Shown here: in pieces, positions 13,203 through 39,400 of the stretch
How positions within the stretch are numbered: the first letter of the stretch is position 1
Layout of the letters: each line of letters starts with the position of its first letter
NCBI GenBank assembly: GCA_963070105.1
Contig: OY718805.1
Coordinates: 3,110,001 to 3,174,000 of the forward strand
Source of the DNA: Litomosoides sigmodontis
Lineage: Eukaryota > Nematoda > Chromadorea > Rhabditida > Onchocercidae
DNA length: 64,000 bases
Direction: 5' to 3'
Notes under the pieces: model-generated
What the model was told of the DNA's origin: nothing
The model's database searches: none
What the model saw: only the letters and a program-made list of their open reading frames with translations
Position numbers and translations under genes: made by a program

Positions 13203-15259
13203 ACCTACTAAAAAGCGTACGGAAATTTCTTGTAAGAAATTAACATCATCAAGTTGTTTTTAATCTCAGCAGTAATTTTTGATTAATTCTTTTTTTTTGA
13301 AAATGTTTGGAACACCTCATATATGTTCCATTTCTTCTTTTTGATAATTCTGAAGAGATAAATTGGAATAGACTCAAGTTTTTTCTTTTTTTTTTTGAGC
13401 GAAATTGATTGAAACCTCTCTCTCCTCCCTTTCATTTCTTTCACTTTCACTCACATACACTCTCTTAAGATTATCTCCTATTTTAGATGAAGCAATGTAA
13501 TGATGATATTTGGCACAATAAAAAAATTTTTTTCTGAAACATTTTTTCCGGATTCAAAATTTGGCAAAAGTTAATTTAAATAAAAAAGAGAGAGAGCGAG
13601 AAAGAGAAAAATGGAGAGGAGGGAAAGAGGGAGGAGAGAAGTACTGGAAAGAAAATGATGTAAATTTTTAAATGTGCTCTCTTACCTTAGGGAATTTTTA
13701 TTCCTTCCATTTTTCAAACATTTCAAGCTTGAAAATTTCTTCTTTCTACATTTTTGTTCACTCTTTGAAATTTTTTATTCGATGTACTTTTCGATGAACG
13801 GAGAAAAATTAGAAACAAAAAAATTAGACATTTTGAATTTCCTTTCCTAACAGTTTATCAAGTTCTATGAAACTGATAACGTAGTATTGGTTTGCATTAT
13901 TTTTCAATAAAGATATTAATTAGTAGTGATAAGAAAACGTCGATCATCGTTTTTTTATAAACTTTAATTTGCTTTTTTTTGTTATTAATTTTGAAATATT
14001 TATTAATTTAGTTTTAACAAAAGCATGATGAAAGGAAAGACTTTACGATTTTTGTTTTTCTCTTTTCCTTTTTTTTTCGCTCTTAATACATGTATTATCA
14101 AAGAATTTTTTCATTTGAATATTTATCACACAATTGAAAATAATATTTTGACTATGAGACTATTGCAGGAAAGAAAGAGAGAGAGAGAGGGAGAGGGAGA
14201 GAGAGGGAGATAGTACTGCTAATTTGTTATTGCTTTTATTGTCGAAGTATTTTGATGAGCTTCTTTAGCTTTTTTTTTTATTTTTCTCCTCAAAATTATA
14301 GTCCTTTTATTGTTGCTGTCGTTTTGAATGTGAAATATCGGCGAAGATAAAATGCGCAAATTTTTTGTGTTTTCAATTTAAATTGCCAAAATATACAAAA
14401 AAAAATAATTTAAATCGTTTCGTTTTTCCTCCTCCTTTTTCGTAGCTTTGTTTTTATATATATTAAGAAATTAAATTATTGCGAATAAAACTATGCAATA
14501 AATCTGTTGTAAAAGACCGTTGCAATTGAAATTTATCAAATGAATGGTGGAAAAGAGTGGAAAAAATTTTTGATGAATAGAGTTCATTTGTATTTTTTTT
14601 ATCTTTTTTTTTAAAAAAAATGCTTTTGCTCTTAGCTCCTTTACACTTTAAAAAAAATGTCAAGAGGAGGGGAGGGAGAGAGAGAGATGGAGAGGAAAAG
14701 AATGTAAGATGAAGGAAGATAGTGATAAATTATTATGCGGAACGATTTTCCTCTCTCTTTCTTTTTTGTTGCTTTTGTTGCATATTGGAATTTTTGTATG
14801 AAAGAACGAAGGTAAGAAAGAAAGGAAAAAAAAATTCACTGCGTATTTGTCGACGTAGAAAAAAATTTAGTGATAAGAGGAGAGGATGAGAAGAAGAGAA
14901 AGAATAATTTGATATGTTAAAATTATTTCTTTCTTTCTTTGTTCTTTTTACAAAATTAATAAATTAGCAAAAGAGGAATGCCAATGTAATTTGTAAGTGA
15001 AGTGAAGTGAATTGAAATGAAATGAAATTTTAATCAATAAAAGTGTGCTAATCCTAATATTACAGTATGCTTTATATCATTTACAACCGCTAGAAATTTC
15101 TCTGTCTTTCTCTCTCTCCCTCTCTTTATTTCTTATGTTAACTAATATTGATCGATCGAATATAGTATGTTTATATATTATGTAAAATTTTGTCAAAATA
15201 AATGATGAAAGTACATGATTTGTTTATATGAGAGGGATGTTTGTTTGAATTTGTCCTTT

Positions 15260-15264
<5 letters not shown>

Positions 15265-15296
<32 letters not shown>
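15265..15296. repeat. (CT)n microsatellite
   Basis: Perfect CT tract of about 32 bp within a wider CT-rich region. Confidence 0.92.
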
Positions 15297-15304
<8 letters not shown>

Positions 15305-15829
15305 TACAGTATTTAAAATTTTTTTTCCTTTGCAATATATTAAATGAAATGAATGTATGAAGAAAGGAACTTATTAGAAAGGGAGAAAAAGAGAGAGAGA
15401 GGATAGGAATGGGCTGAGATGTTGCTCAATGTAGTAAGCAAAGAGAAAAGAAAGGAGTGAAAAGCGTGAGCCTAAACCTAGTCATTCTAGTCAGCAATAA
15501 TGATATTCTCTTCATCTCATTCTAATTTCAATCCATTCAATTAATTCATCTTATTCAATTTTCTTCATTTTAAATTTTCAATAAAATTTTTGCGCATATC
15601 CCTCTGTGCTTTCTTTATGGCTTTGAGTTTTTTTCTTTTTTTTTTGCTTCATATATCACATTCTTCTTTCATTCTCCCATTTCACTCTTTTATCATCCGT
15701 TCAAGCTGTGTAATTCACAACTACCTATCGAATTTTACAACTATCTGTTTGTAATAGTTTAATCAATTTATTTTGCATTTCCTCTCTTTTCTATGATTAA
15801 TATTCTAAAGAGAAGGCAGGAAAATTTTT

Positions 15830-15863
15830 CCCCCCTCCCACCCCTCCCCACCGCCCCCCCCCC
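15830..15863 (-). other. C-rich tract; potential G-quadruplex on the minus strand
   Basis: Thirty-four bases, almost all C, in an otherwise very AT-rich region. The complementary strand has at least five G runs of 3-10 bases separated by single bases or short spacers, which fits the usual G-quadruplex pattern. It lies about 1.7 kb upstream of the aquaporin start. Confidence 0.75.
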
Positions 15864-17523
15864 ACTTATTATTTTACGGTCAATTGTTTCATTTTTCTTT
15901 TGTCTTGTCCTGTGATTCATTGTCCGTGAATGACCAGCAGTCATCACATCTATAAGTAGTTACTCATTGATAAAATGCACGCGCATATTCGTATCTCATT
16001 TGTTATGACTGATAAAGATACGTTGTGAGCTCTTTATTTTGTTCAATTTTACATCTTTTTCCATTTTTGAGCATTAATTAATTATTATGAAATCATTGAT
16101 TTTTGGTTTTTGCACTTTTAAAATTTTATTTATTTTGTTAAAAATATTTTCTTTTTTTAAAAAAATAATTATGCCGTAGCAGTGTTATCATAGTTATCAG
16201 TGGCAAACGATTGTGAAATTAGAAGAGAAGCTGTTGCTTGGACAAGCAACAGATATATTTCTTCTTTTGCATTTCCCGAAAAGAGCAATAGTATTATCAC
16301 AACATTTCTCGTTTTTAGATTGTATAAAATTTAAATTGAAATTTCATACCAGAATTTAATATTCAAAAAATTTATCGTTTACTTAAATTTGGTACGAAAT
16401 TTTTTGATTATTACTATCATTACTTTATAAATCATTTTAGTTCATTTAAAACTCAATGAGAAAAAGGAGAATTAAAGCATAAATTGCATCAATTTTGCAA
16501 TTGCTTTTAAGCTCTATTTCCAGTAAATTTAAATTGATTTAAAAAAAGGAAATGTTCAAAAAGTTTTTTTTTCAATTATTTTCCACTGAACAAAACAGCG
16601 AAATCGTTCTACACAAAAGAAATACAGTTAGAGTGAATGAATAGGCGAGTGTTTTTGTTTATATGAATTTTTTCTTCTTGAAATTGTTAAAGTTTTATTA
16701 AAACGATGAAAGTGAATGGAAGGGATCAATGATCAATTCGATGATAGCTGTATAAGTTTGAATGTCAAAAGCTCAAAAAAAATAAGTGTTTAATTAGCGT
16801 GTTTGATTAAAATTAAGTATTGAAAAATTTTTGAACTCTAGTATTTGTTGTATAGCAATAAAAGGTATATTATTACTAAAGTTAATTAATTAGTTTGCAA
16901 ATTATATTTTTTTGTTTGTGTTTTGCTGGAGGGATTTTCACTTTTTATGGGTTGAGAAACTAAAAAATATTTTGCTTAACGAACAGAGCAGAATGAAAAT
17001 GAAACTTTTTTAAAGAAGAAAGAAGCCGTAAAGAAAACAAAGAACGAAAAAAAAACGAAGAACGGAATATTCGCTCCTCGTTCCTTTTTCCTTCTTTTGA
17101 AAAAAAGTATTAAATTTGTGGATTCTTTTAAATTGAGTGAAAATGTTCAACTTTTTTCGTGAAAATGTTATTAGCTGAGAGGAAGTGTAAATTTTTCGAA
17201 AAAAAAATTTCACTTGCTCTTTTTTTTGTAATGAATTGACTTCTGATAGAAATAGCTGTGATTTGCTGTTGTTTGTTGTTATCAGTTAGACTAGTTTGAA
17301 GAAGTGATAGCTGGTTCTGTGGAAGGAGGGTAACTTTTTTCTATTTTTCTCCGATGAATCACTTTTCATAGGTATTTAATTTGTGATTTAAAAATGTGCC
17401 TCAATGCTGTAAGATGCATTAAATCTTTTATCAGTATTAATTGCTATCGGCTTCTCGTACTGTTTCTTTTTTTTTTCGTTTTAATTTCAAATTTCGAAAA
17501 AAAAAAACCTCTTCTTCCTTTTT

Positions 17524-17525
17524 AG
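17524..17525 (+). promoter_or_regulatory. Splice acceptor (probable SL trans-splice site) of the aquaporin
   Basis: CTTCTTCCTTTTTAG precedes the aquaporin ATG by 3 nt. The very short leader suggests trans-splicing, but joining to a cis exon (for example 2440-2534) would also be in frame. Confidence 0.6.
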
Positions 17526-17528
17526 AAT

Positions 17529-20967
<3,439 letters not shown>

Positions 20968-22880
20968 TATTTATTTTAAATTTTTAACTAGAATTTTATA
21001 CAGCAATTTCAAATTTATTAACATTTTCTATGTGGGTGAAGGAGAGAAAGGAAGAGTTTCTGTCCTAAATTATCACCGTTTCATCCAATATTTCATCTTG
21101 GCAGGCGAGTGGAATAAATTTAATTGTTCATTTTTTCATCTATTCCCAAAGTATTCCAATTATTTAAGTATGAAATTCAAAAGTTTTGTTTGCCTTCTCA
21201 CTCCGATAATTTTAGTTATTCTGTTTCAGAGATCTAGCATGAAGAGATGGAGAATTCAGTTAAGCTGATATGAGAATACGAGTGTAAATGCATACAGCTG
21301 AAGAATTTCACTCATTTTTTTTCACCCAATTTTAAATTTGTCAAATTTTAATCGCAAATAATTTCTGCCTCGCTATCCCTAAATTAGATTATGTTATTTC
21401 TGTCTGAAGTGATCAGTTGAAAGTTGAAGTTATCGTGGTGTAGTAGAATTGAGCGTGAAAAAGTTTGCGCTCGTCATTGTCAACATCACTGAATTGTATT
21501 TCATCGTATTAGTCAACAATTGAAGAAGAATGAAACAAATAAACAAATTTTTTCGTTTTTTATTTCTTACAAATATGCAAAGCAGAGTTCCACATATGAG
21601 AGGTCTTATCCTTAACATCCTCAAACTGATTAATTAATTTGGTAATTGATTGGCGAAAAGTGTGCTTTATTTTATTTGTTTCCACTTTCTCTCTCTTTTA
21701 TGGCCTCTCTCTCCAATTCTCTCTTGTATCTCTCACTCTTTCTCTCTCTCTCTCTTTCTCTCTCTTTTTTCTGCTAATCATTTTATATGGAATAGAAAAA
21801 TGCAAATAGTTGTTTTATGCTCTCTTTTCGTTGAAATATTTTTTTTTTTATGACGGAATAGCATTATTTGTTATCGAGCAGATTGAATTTCATTTTCTAA
21901 TTGAAATTAAAATGCCTAAAACTATGTGATTTTTTTTCTCCTTTGATTATGTTCAAATAAAAAAAAAATCACATGCGTTTAGCATTTGTTGCACAATCTA
22001 TGTCTCAGGTGAATTCTTGAAAACAAAAAAGAAATATATTTTAACTAAATTAACATAAGTTAACCTTATTACCACGCTCAGCCAAGCAGCATACATGTAA
22101 AATTCTAGCTTCTATTTTAAAAGTATACAAATGAAATGGCTTGGATAAATTTTTCCAAGTGTTGAAAAAAGTAAAATTAACGATATTTAATAGTAGATTT
22201 CCTTTTTATCCTAAACAAACCTAAAAAAAATTTTAAATTCCAGTATTTTAAGATTAATTAGTTATTTTTGTTCTTTCCAATTCATTAATTTCCCCACTTT
22301 AGGAGTGCTTTCGCATCACTCAACAATATAGCATTTAACTGAAAAATGAAACAAATTTAATTGAGCGATGATCATTTAGCAACTTACTGTTGCTTATATT
22401 TCATCTTAGTAAATTGGAAATTTTAGGTTGTTTGCAGCATTCAGTGTTACAACTACCATCCGTTAAAGCATTTATGACTTTTTTGAGGTAAATTTAAATT
22501 TAATAGAAAGAAAATCATGTCATTTTTATCACGCATTACTTGAACATATCGAAAACTTAATATTAGCTAATTTGAAATACTAATTTTTTACAAAATTAAT
22601 TGCACAATTCAATTTGAGTGGTTTCATGGCTTAGCTAACAAATATACTTATTTTTTTTTACAATAAATGAAAAGCAAACAATCACTTTATGTATGCCTTT
22701 GATTCTTTCCTCTTTTTTTTATCAAATTACCTTTGCTTCTGTAATTTGTTGAAATTATTTGTGATCGACTAAAGCACTCCCAACAAAAAATAGCATAGCA
22801 TTTTTGCTTGTGAGAGTAAGAGGGAGGGGGAGAAGAGAGAGCGCGAGAAAGGAGGAATGTGAAAATTGTTGATAAAATGA
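20968..22880. other. Convergent intergenic region, aquaporin / peroxidase
   Basis: Space between two converging 3' ends. There is an AATAAA on the plus strand at about 21114, possibly the aquaporin poly(A) signal, and CT/GA-rich tracts at about 21690-21770 and 22810-22850. No coding exon was recognised. Confidence 0.5.
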
Positions 22881-31231
<8,351 letters not shown>

Positions 31232-33405
31232 CGTCGCTGATCTAATAAATTTTGCTAAAATTGTTCAGCAATCGCTATCAATCAAATTGGTACGTTGATA
31301 TGACTTGTCGATCAGTGACAAAACTCAGATGATAAATTAATAGCATGAAATTTCTGGGAAAAAAAATTTTATTAACAAAATAACTAATTGAGAATTGAGA
31401 AGTTCTTTTTTTTTTGTTTGAATTTTTCCTAAATGATTTTAAGTGGGAATAAAGCAAACGTGAGAGGAAAAGAAAAGCGGAGGAAAGAAAACTTGATAAA
31501 TTTAAAGCAAATTAGGCGAAATAAAATACTTTTAATCGACAAGAATAATTGATATAGGTAAGGAAATTAGAAATTTTGCATGAGCAGTGATTGCAAAAAT
31601 GAAACAATTAGCAATTTACCGATTACCTTAACCTTTTCATTTGCTTGAAAACAAAAAGTGTTCGTGTTGTCTTTGGAAATGGAAAATAAAGGTAAGCAAA
31701 ATTAGAGTAAAAGAATTTTAGACGTATCATTTGCAAACAAAAACGTATCGAAGACGACTTATAAGGTTGAGAGATATCGTTGAAAAGATTTTGTAAATAT
31801 GTATGCATGTCATAAAGTTTCATCTTTTTTTCACCTCTCTCTCTCTCTCTCTCTCTCTCTCGTCATATCTCCATCTCAGTGAAATTCGGCTACTTTTTGA
31901 AGACAAAGATGTGACATGTTACTATCATAAATAGTGTGCATTTAACTGATATCCAGTATTTCTTCCCGAAATCACCCCAAATTTAATCCGTTGTTTCGGT
32001 TGATTTTAATCAAATCGGTGAACGCAATCAAACAATACACAATCGCTATTCATCATTCCTTTTCATCAATTTAAACAATCATTTCGATTTCTGATAAGAA
32101 GTAATGGAATTTGTGGTAATCACACAATCAAAAAACTGCGAAAATGTTCCAAAACACAAAATTTGTTGCAACACAATGATTGCATTAAATTTTAAATTTT
32201 TGAATTTAACCACTTCCCACAACATGATGTCAACTTGTTAACATTGCAATGCATAACAACCGACGGCGAAAATATTTAGAATTTTGCTTTCTTAATTGCA
32301 CGCAGTTGAATGTAGTATTTTTAATCTAATGAAGTGTACCTTAATAATCTCATTGTCCTTCATATTAGTACAGACAAATTGACCATTAGTTTTTAATAAT
32401 CACGCTTAAAATCTTATTACTTTCCTCAAATTAAACACAGCTCTTGTCTTAATTTAATCACAGCTCTTGTCTTAATTTAAATATCAAAATTTTATTGCTT
32501 CCAGTGCTCAATTCCATATGCACATTTGTTGTGAAAAAAATGGAAGTGGAAGGAAATTTTAAGGGACTTCATCCACGCAGTAATTATGAAGTTGAACAAA
32601 TAATACAGCGTGTTCACTGGGGCATCATTTAGTTAATTAGAAAAGGCGAAAAATTAAAAGACCAGATGAGTAATGGTGTGGAAAAGTGAAATCCTATTCT
32701 AAGAATACTACGAATACCTATTTTTTATTTATTCTAGTGTCACATATGTGAGGTTTTACTTATTTAAAATAGACAGAATGATGAGATGATACAGTATCCT
32801 GTCATCGCATATTTTCAAAAATTAAGGATTCGAATCGGTTTGATATTCTTCCACAACTTTGACTACCACGCACAAGGGATTATACATTTGGATTATTTCA
32901 ACATTTAGAAACCTCAAATTCTTAACATACATTTCAATGATTGCAATAAATCTGTCATTATGCTAACCATATCAAAATCGAAAAATTTGTTACGATGAAT
33001 TATTATTATGTATATACAATTGCTCATCTATTATTTATTTATAACTACATTGTAGGCACTCTTAAGCAATTTTAGCGATGCACTAGTTAATGAAAAAGTA
33101 TTAATACTCTTTACTGGAATCAAAATATTAAAAGGACAAGTACGAGATAAATTCGTAAAAGATTTTACTCGCAGTAAATTTGTTAGTTGCACGTAATAGC
33201 ACATGAAACATTAATGTTTCGAATTATATCAATCAGATTTGGTGTGATGAATTTTCATCCATCTTAATCGTGAAAACACATACGCTTAAGCAAACAAAAG
33301 CACAGTGAGAATATAAAATGATCATGACAAAAGATAATAAGTATTATAAAGTATCACATTTGACGGTGGAACTGTAATTTAGAAGATGGCGATATTCCAA
33401 GTAAA
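31232..33405. other. Intergenic region upstream of the peroxidase
   Basis: Contains the peroxidase promoter region and the Aurora 3' flank. The acceptor for the peroxidase leader is at 31255-31256 (minus strand). A (CT)n tract lies at 31838-31861 and a 23-bp perfect tandem duplication at 32436-32481. No coding exon was recognised. Confidence 0.5.
32436..32481. repeat. 23-bp perfect tandem duplication
   Basis: The unit CACAGCTCTTGTC...TTAAT is present twice, at 32436-32458 and 32459-32481. Confidence 0.9.
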
Positions 33406-35340
<1,935 letters not shown>

Positions 35341-36485
35341 TGTGCATGTACTGAAATGTATAAAGCAAGTGAAATATTAAAAACGTTATGTGTTACTGCA
35401 TATAACTTATGCAAAAATAGTTCACTTTCACACAACGGAAACCGAGCTAACGCAGTAGGCAAATACCAAATATCACATGATGCGTAAAAGATCCCAAGAA
35501 ATTACACAAGAAACTAGTGGAAAAAAATCGAATAATAATAACTAGTAAACGATTGTGCACTTATACCATTACACATTTTAATCAAACAATTTAATGTGAG
35601 CAAGATGGAGTTATGCAAATTAGTAGTAAAGGAAAGTGGTATTTGAAAACATAAATGAATGCCAAAGGTTAGACAATAGAACTTCATTTCACATAACATT
35701 CAATCCTTTCTTCCTGCTCAACTAGAAAACCACCCGACCGCAACTAGAAAAATGCCGTACACTGACCACAACTGACTCACGTTGGAAGGGAAAATAATTT
35801 ATTCAAAAATTTGAACCGAATGAAACCCCGCCGCGCGTCATGCAATTCGATATCCCGCACGACATTTCTTCATACATTTTACGGAGATTCTAAGACTCCA
35901 TAAACTTTTCGCACATCATTTTGTTTTCTGATTTTTGGGAAATGCTGTTTATTTGTGGAATAGTTTTTATTTTTTCATAAGAAACATGATAATGTACAAA
36001 AAAACTATGAATATTCATCAACAAATGGTGGAAGAAAAAACTATTTGTATATGATAAAAAAAAACATTACTACGATAAGCATAAGCAATGTTAACATAGA
36101 TACACTGTGAATTCCTGAAAAGTAAAAACAAGAATTAAAAAAGTGCAGGATGAAATAGTAATGTATTATTTACAATTTAGCAGCTTTGAAATTGAATACA
36201 TGAGGATAAGGTTGTCCGCGTTGCAAAAACTTTTTGCCCCGACGGAAATGCAATGAGAAAACGATATGAATGAGGTCAAAATATAGAGTAAAGCTCGTAC
36301 TTCCTTACAGAAAAAAATAAAGCTATACTGGAGATCTAAACAAAAAATTGGGAAAATCTCAAAAATGAAATTATCTTGAACACTGAACCCTGTAAGTTAA
36401 TATTCCTTTTTCAGAAAAATAACCAATTTCCACTTCAGAATATAACTTTTGTTGATAATTATCATAAACAAGAAGAAAGCAATTA
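35341..36485. other. Spacer between the XPC 3' end and the Aurora start
   Basis: 1.1 kb containing the Aurora 5' flank, including a short GC-richer patch at about 35720-35860. No other gene was seen. The gap is longer than the usual 100-400 nt of C. elegans operons, so an operon is possible but unsupported. Confidence 0.45.
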
Positions 36486-39400
36486 TTATTTCGAATTAAC
36501 GGAGGGAGAGGGAAAGATGTATTGGGTTTGAGGCCAAGTAAGTGCTTCTGTATTGGTTGTTACTGTCGCGTCTTTCTCACCTTTTCCATTATTTTCTAGC
36601 TTTTCGTCAACGTGCTGCAAGACGTAAAACTAGGGATTAATTAGATATGTGCACCAAAAAAAATGAAGCCCATCGTTAAAATAGAATTGATATCTTATCA
36701 GAGAGAAGAATAAAAAATTGTGCCCGCTGACATTGCAAAACGCTTTTGAGAAGCTATAGCACAATGTTTAGGACCCAGTATGCTATTTTGAAAAAAATAA
36801 TTTTTAATTAAGAGACTAGAAAACGTTGCAACTTACTTCAATCTCTAAAAACTAAATCTGTGTTGAGCTTGAAATGTTAATAAAACTCTATGCTGTTAAT
36901 AAATTTGCATGTATATATAGGCCCTAATACAATCAAATATAATCAAAGTTGACAACACGAAATCAAGAAATCTCACCAATAAACGCAAATCCTTGGAAGC
37001 GAATTCAGCACGAACTCTTTTCAGTATTACCAATCCTTTCACCAAATTCCGCCAGTTTTTTATGGCTCGTTGTGTTTGTTTCTGAAATTTATTTCACAAA
37101 AATATTCCCATTTTTTCCCGATTTCGAGAACCAAAGATATCTAAGTGATGTGCAACTGTTTAACCAACCAATTTCGCAGCCACTTTCTTTTTTTCATGTT
37201 GTTTCGACCAGGCTTCCCGCAATTTATTCTCATGCTCTTTCAAAATTATGCATCCATCAAGGCTGAAAAAGAATTAAAGAAGTAGAAGTCAGAAACCGCT
37301 ACACTGATGTTTAACGTAGAGTTCATATAGTTTAGGCAACCACTGGAAAATATCGTCCATATACAGAGTGACACAGTGCCACAGCTATTTTTATAATAGA
37401 AGAAATTTATAATTTACATATGAAGCAAATATTGAAAGCTGTATCAGTATAACTTTAAGGTTTTCTAGTCCTTAGGTTATAAAATTCCAAAAAAGAAACC
37501 AAATCAATAATGGAAATAATAAGAACGAAACTGCAAAACTAAAGGAGACAGGGAAAAAACACAACAACTGTATTTTATGCTTAAAATAAATTTTTTAGCT
37601 CAATCATTAAGCATCTAACGATCATACAAACTTGAAATCTGTGGATAGCACTAACACGGGATGAGTACCACCTCTACAATGATTCCATCCTACAACTGCT
37701 GGAACGCAATCAATGCCAAGCTGACGAGCTATAGCTACCAATCCATTCAGTTTCAAATGAACACAACCGTCCGGTATCATACTACTCTTGTAAACATATA
37801 AATTACCGAATTCGTTGCGAGGCACACGACCCTGCAAACAGTAAATTTAACTCGCTTATGTGTGTAATTTAAATCTTTTAACTTTAGCTTTCGCAATAAC
37901 TAGCATGAACATAAAGTGCAAGAAGAGTGAAAAGGGTATAGTATTTCAGTATTTTAGAACGAGTCAATAAAATAGAACAAGGCATGAAGCATCATTTTCT
38001 TCTCAATCACTCATGCTCACTAGTCTCCATTAAAAAGCAATAAATCCTCACATCAACAATTTTGGGAGTGACATATGGTATCGTTTGCCATCGCCCATAT
38101 AAATCAACAGTTTTTGGTCCACCATATTTTGATGAGACACTGTTACTGGATCTTTTTTGTACAACTTTGTACGGCTTTTCATTAGGCTGCAACAATATCA
38201 AATCAACATATAATACAAAATGAAACACAATAGATTGTGGAGAAAATTAGCGCAATTAATTACTTTAATCGACCGAAGTTGCTTCATCCAATTTATTGCA
38301 CCATCAAGTCTATGAACTGCACTTCGTAGATAAATATTGAAACCTTTTATTTCCCCTACGGGTTGCTGATTTTCTGGATATATTGTTTCATATTTAGATA
38401 AATCCTTCTCCAACACATATCTGTAGAAAACTAAAGAAGTGAGTCGTTGATTTTTTTATGGTAATGGTCCAACTAATAAGAAATGAAAACACAAAACATT
38501 ACTGATATCTTCTACTTTCTGTTAATTTAGAGTTAAATAAAATGTTTACATGCATATTGCGAACAATATATCACATATGCACCCAAAAAGCTATCCTCAG
38601 GATCGTTTTATCATTTTTGCAGTTCCAGCAATTTCTCTTGACCTTTTTTTTGGTTGCAGTGATAATTCATCAACTTTCCTCTACTGAGTAATTTAGAAGA
38701 CTAACTAATTTTTTGAGTACACCTTTATTGTCTGTGCCTCAATTGTAAAAGATGTGTACTCACAACGGGTGATTTTTGTATTCCGATACTGCTGCAGGTT
38801 TTGGTTTCGAAAAGAGATATTGCTGAATTTCAACATCCTCGAGTCGCTCACGCATCTCATTTCTACTCTGATAAAGCTAAAAGTGGAGCTACATCACAAA
38901 ATCTAAACTGAAACAGTTATACTGTAATGTGATCGGTAATTTAAGTCAACAATAACCGCTAGTGTATCACTCCACCAGTCTTGATTCGCCCGCAATCGTC
39001 GAACTGCAGGCATCAGATATTTGGAAGCATAACGTGCTGTTACATCACGTATCCCATATTCTGCAAAAACAAAGTCTGAATTTATCCTAATTATACTTAC
39101 GATTTTTCATCATATTACAGTATAAATTATAGAAGCTATTGTGTTCATTTGGGATAGAAACTTCAATCTTGTATTATAAAACAAGTAATGCTATAAGGAA
39201 ACATGATCAAACTGTTTAAAATAAAGCCATGAAATTTACCATTATCAATACAGAGGACGTAATGCATGGGAGAAGTAGCATCAGTTTCCACTGTCTCCGG
39301 CTTATTAACTAAACCAGTCCACGGATCCAAACCTAAAATCCGGTAAAGATAACTGGCTGAAAGATATTGAACTTCCATGCAATTAATAAGTTTTCAACAT

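Noticed and set aside
12845..13263. Three overlapping open frames of about 120-134 codons (poly-Leu, Cys-Tyr, Val-Ile)
   Set aside because: All arise from the triplet-based minisatellite. No start context, splice signal or conserved flank supports coding.
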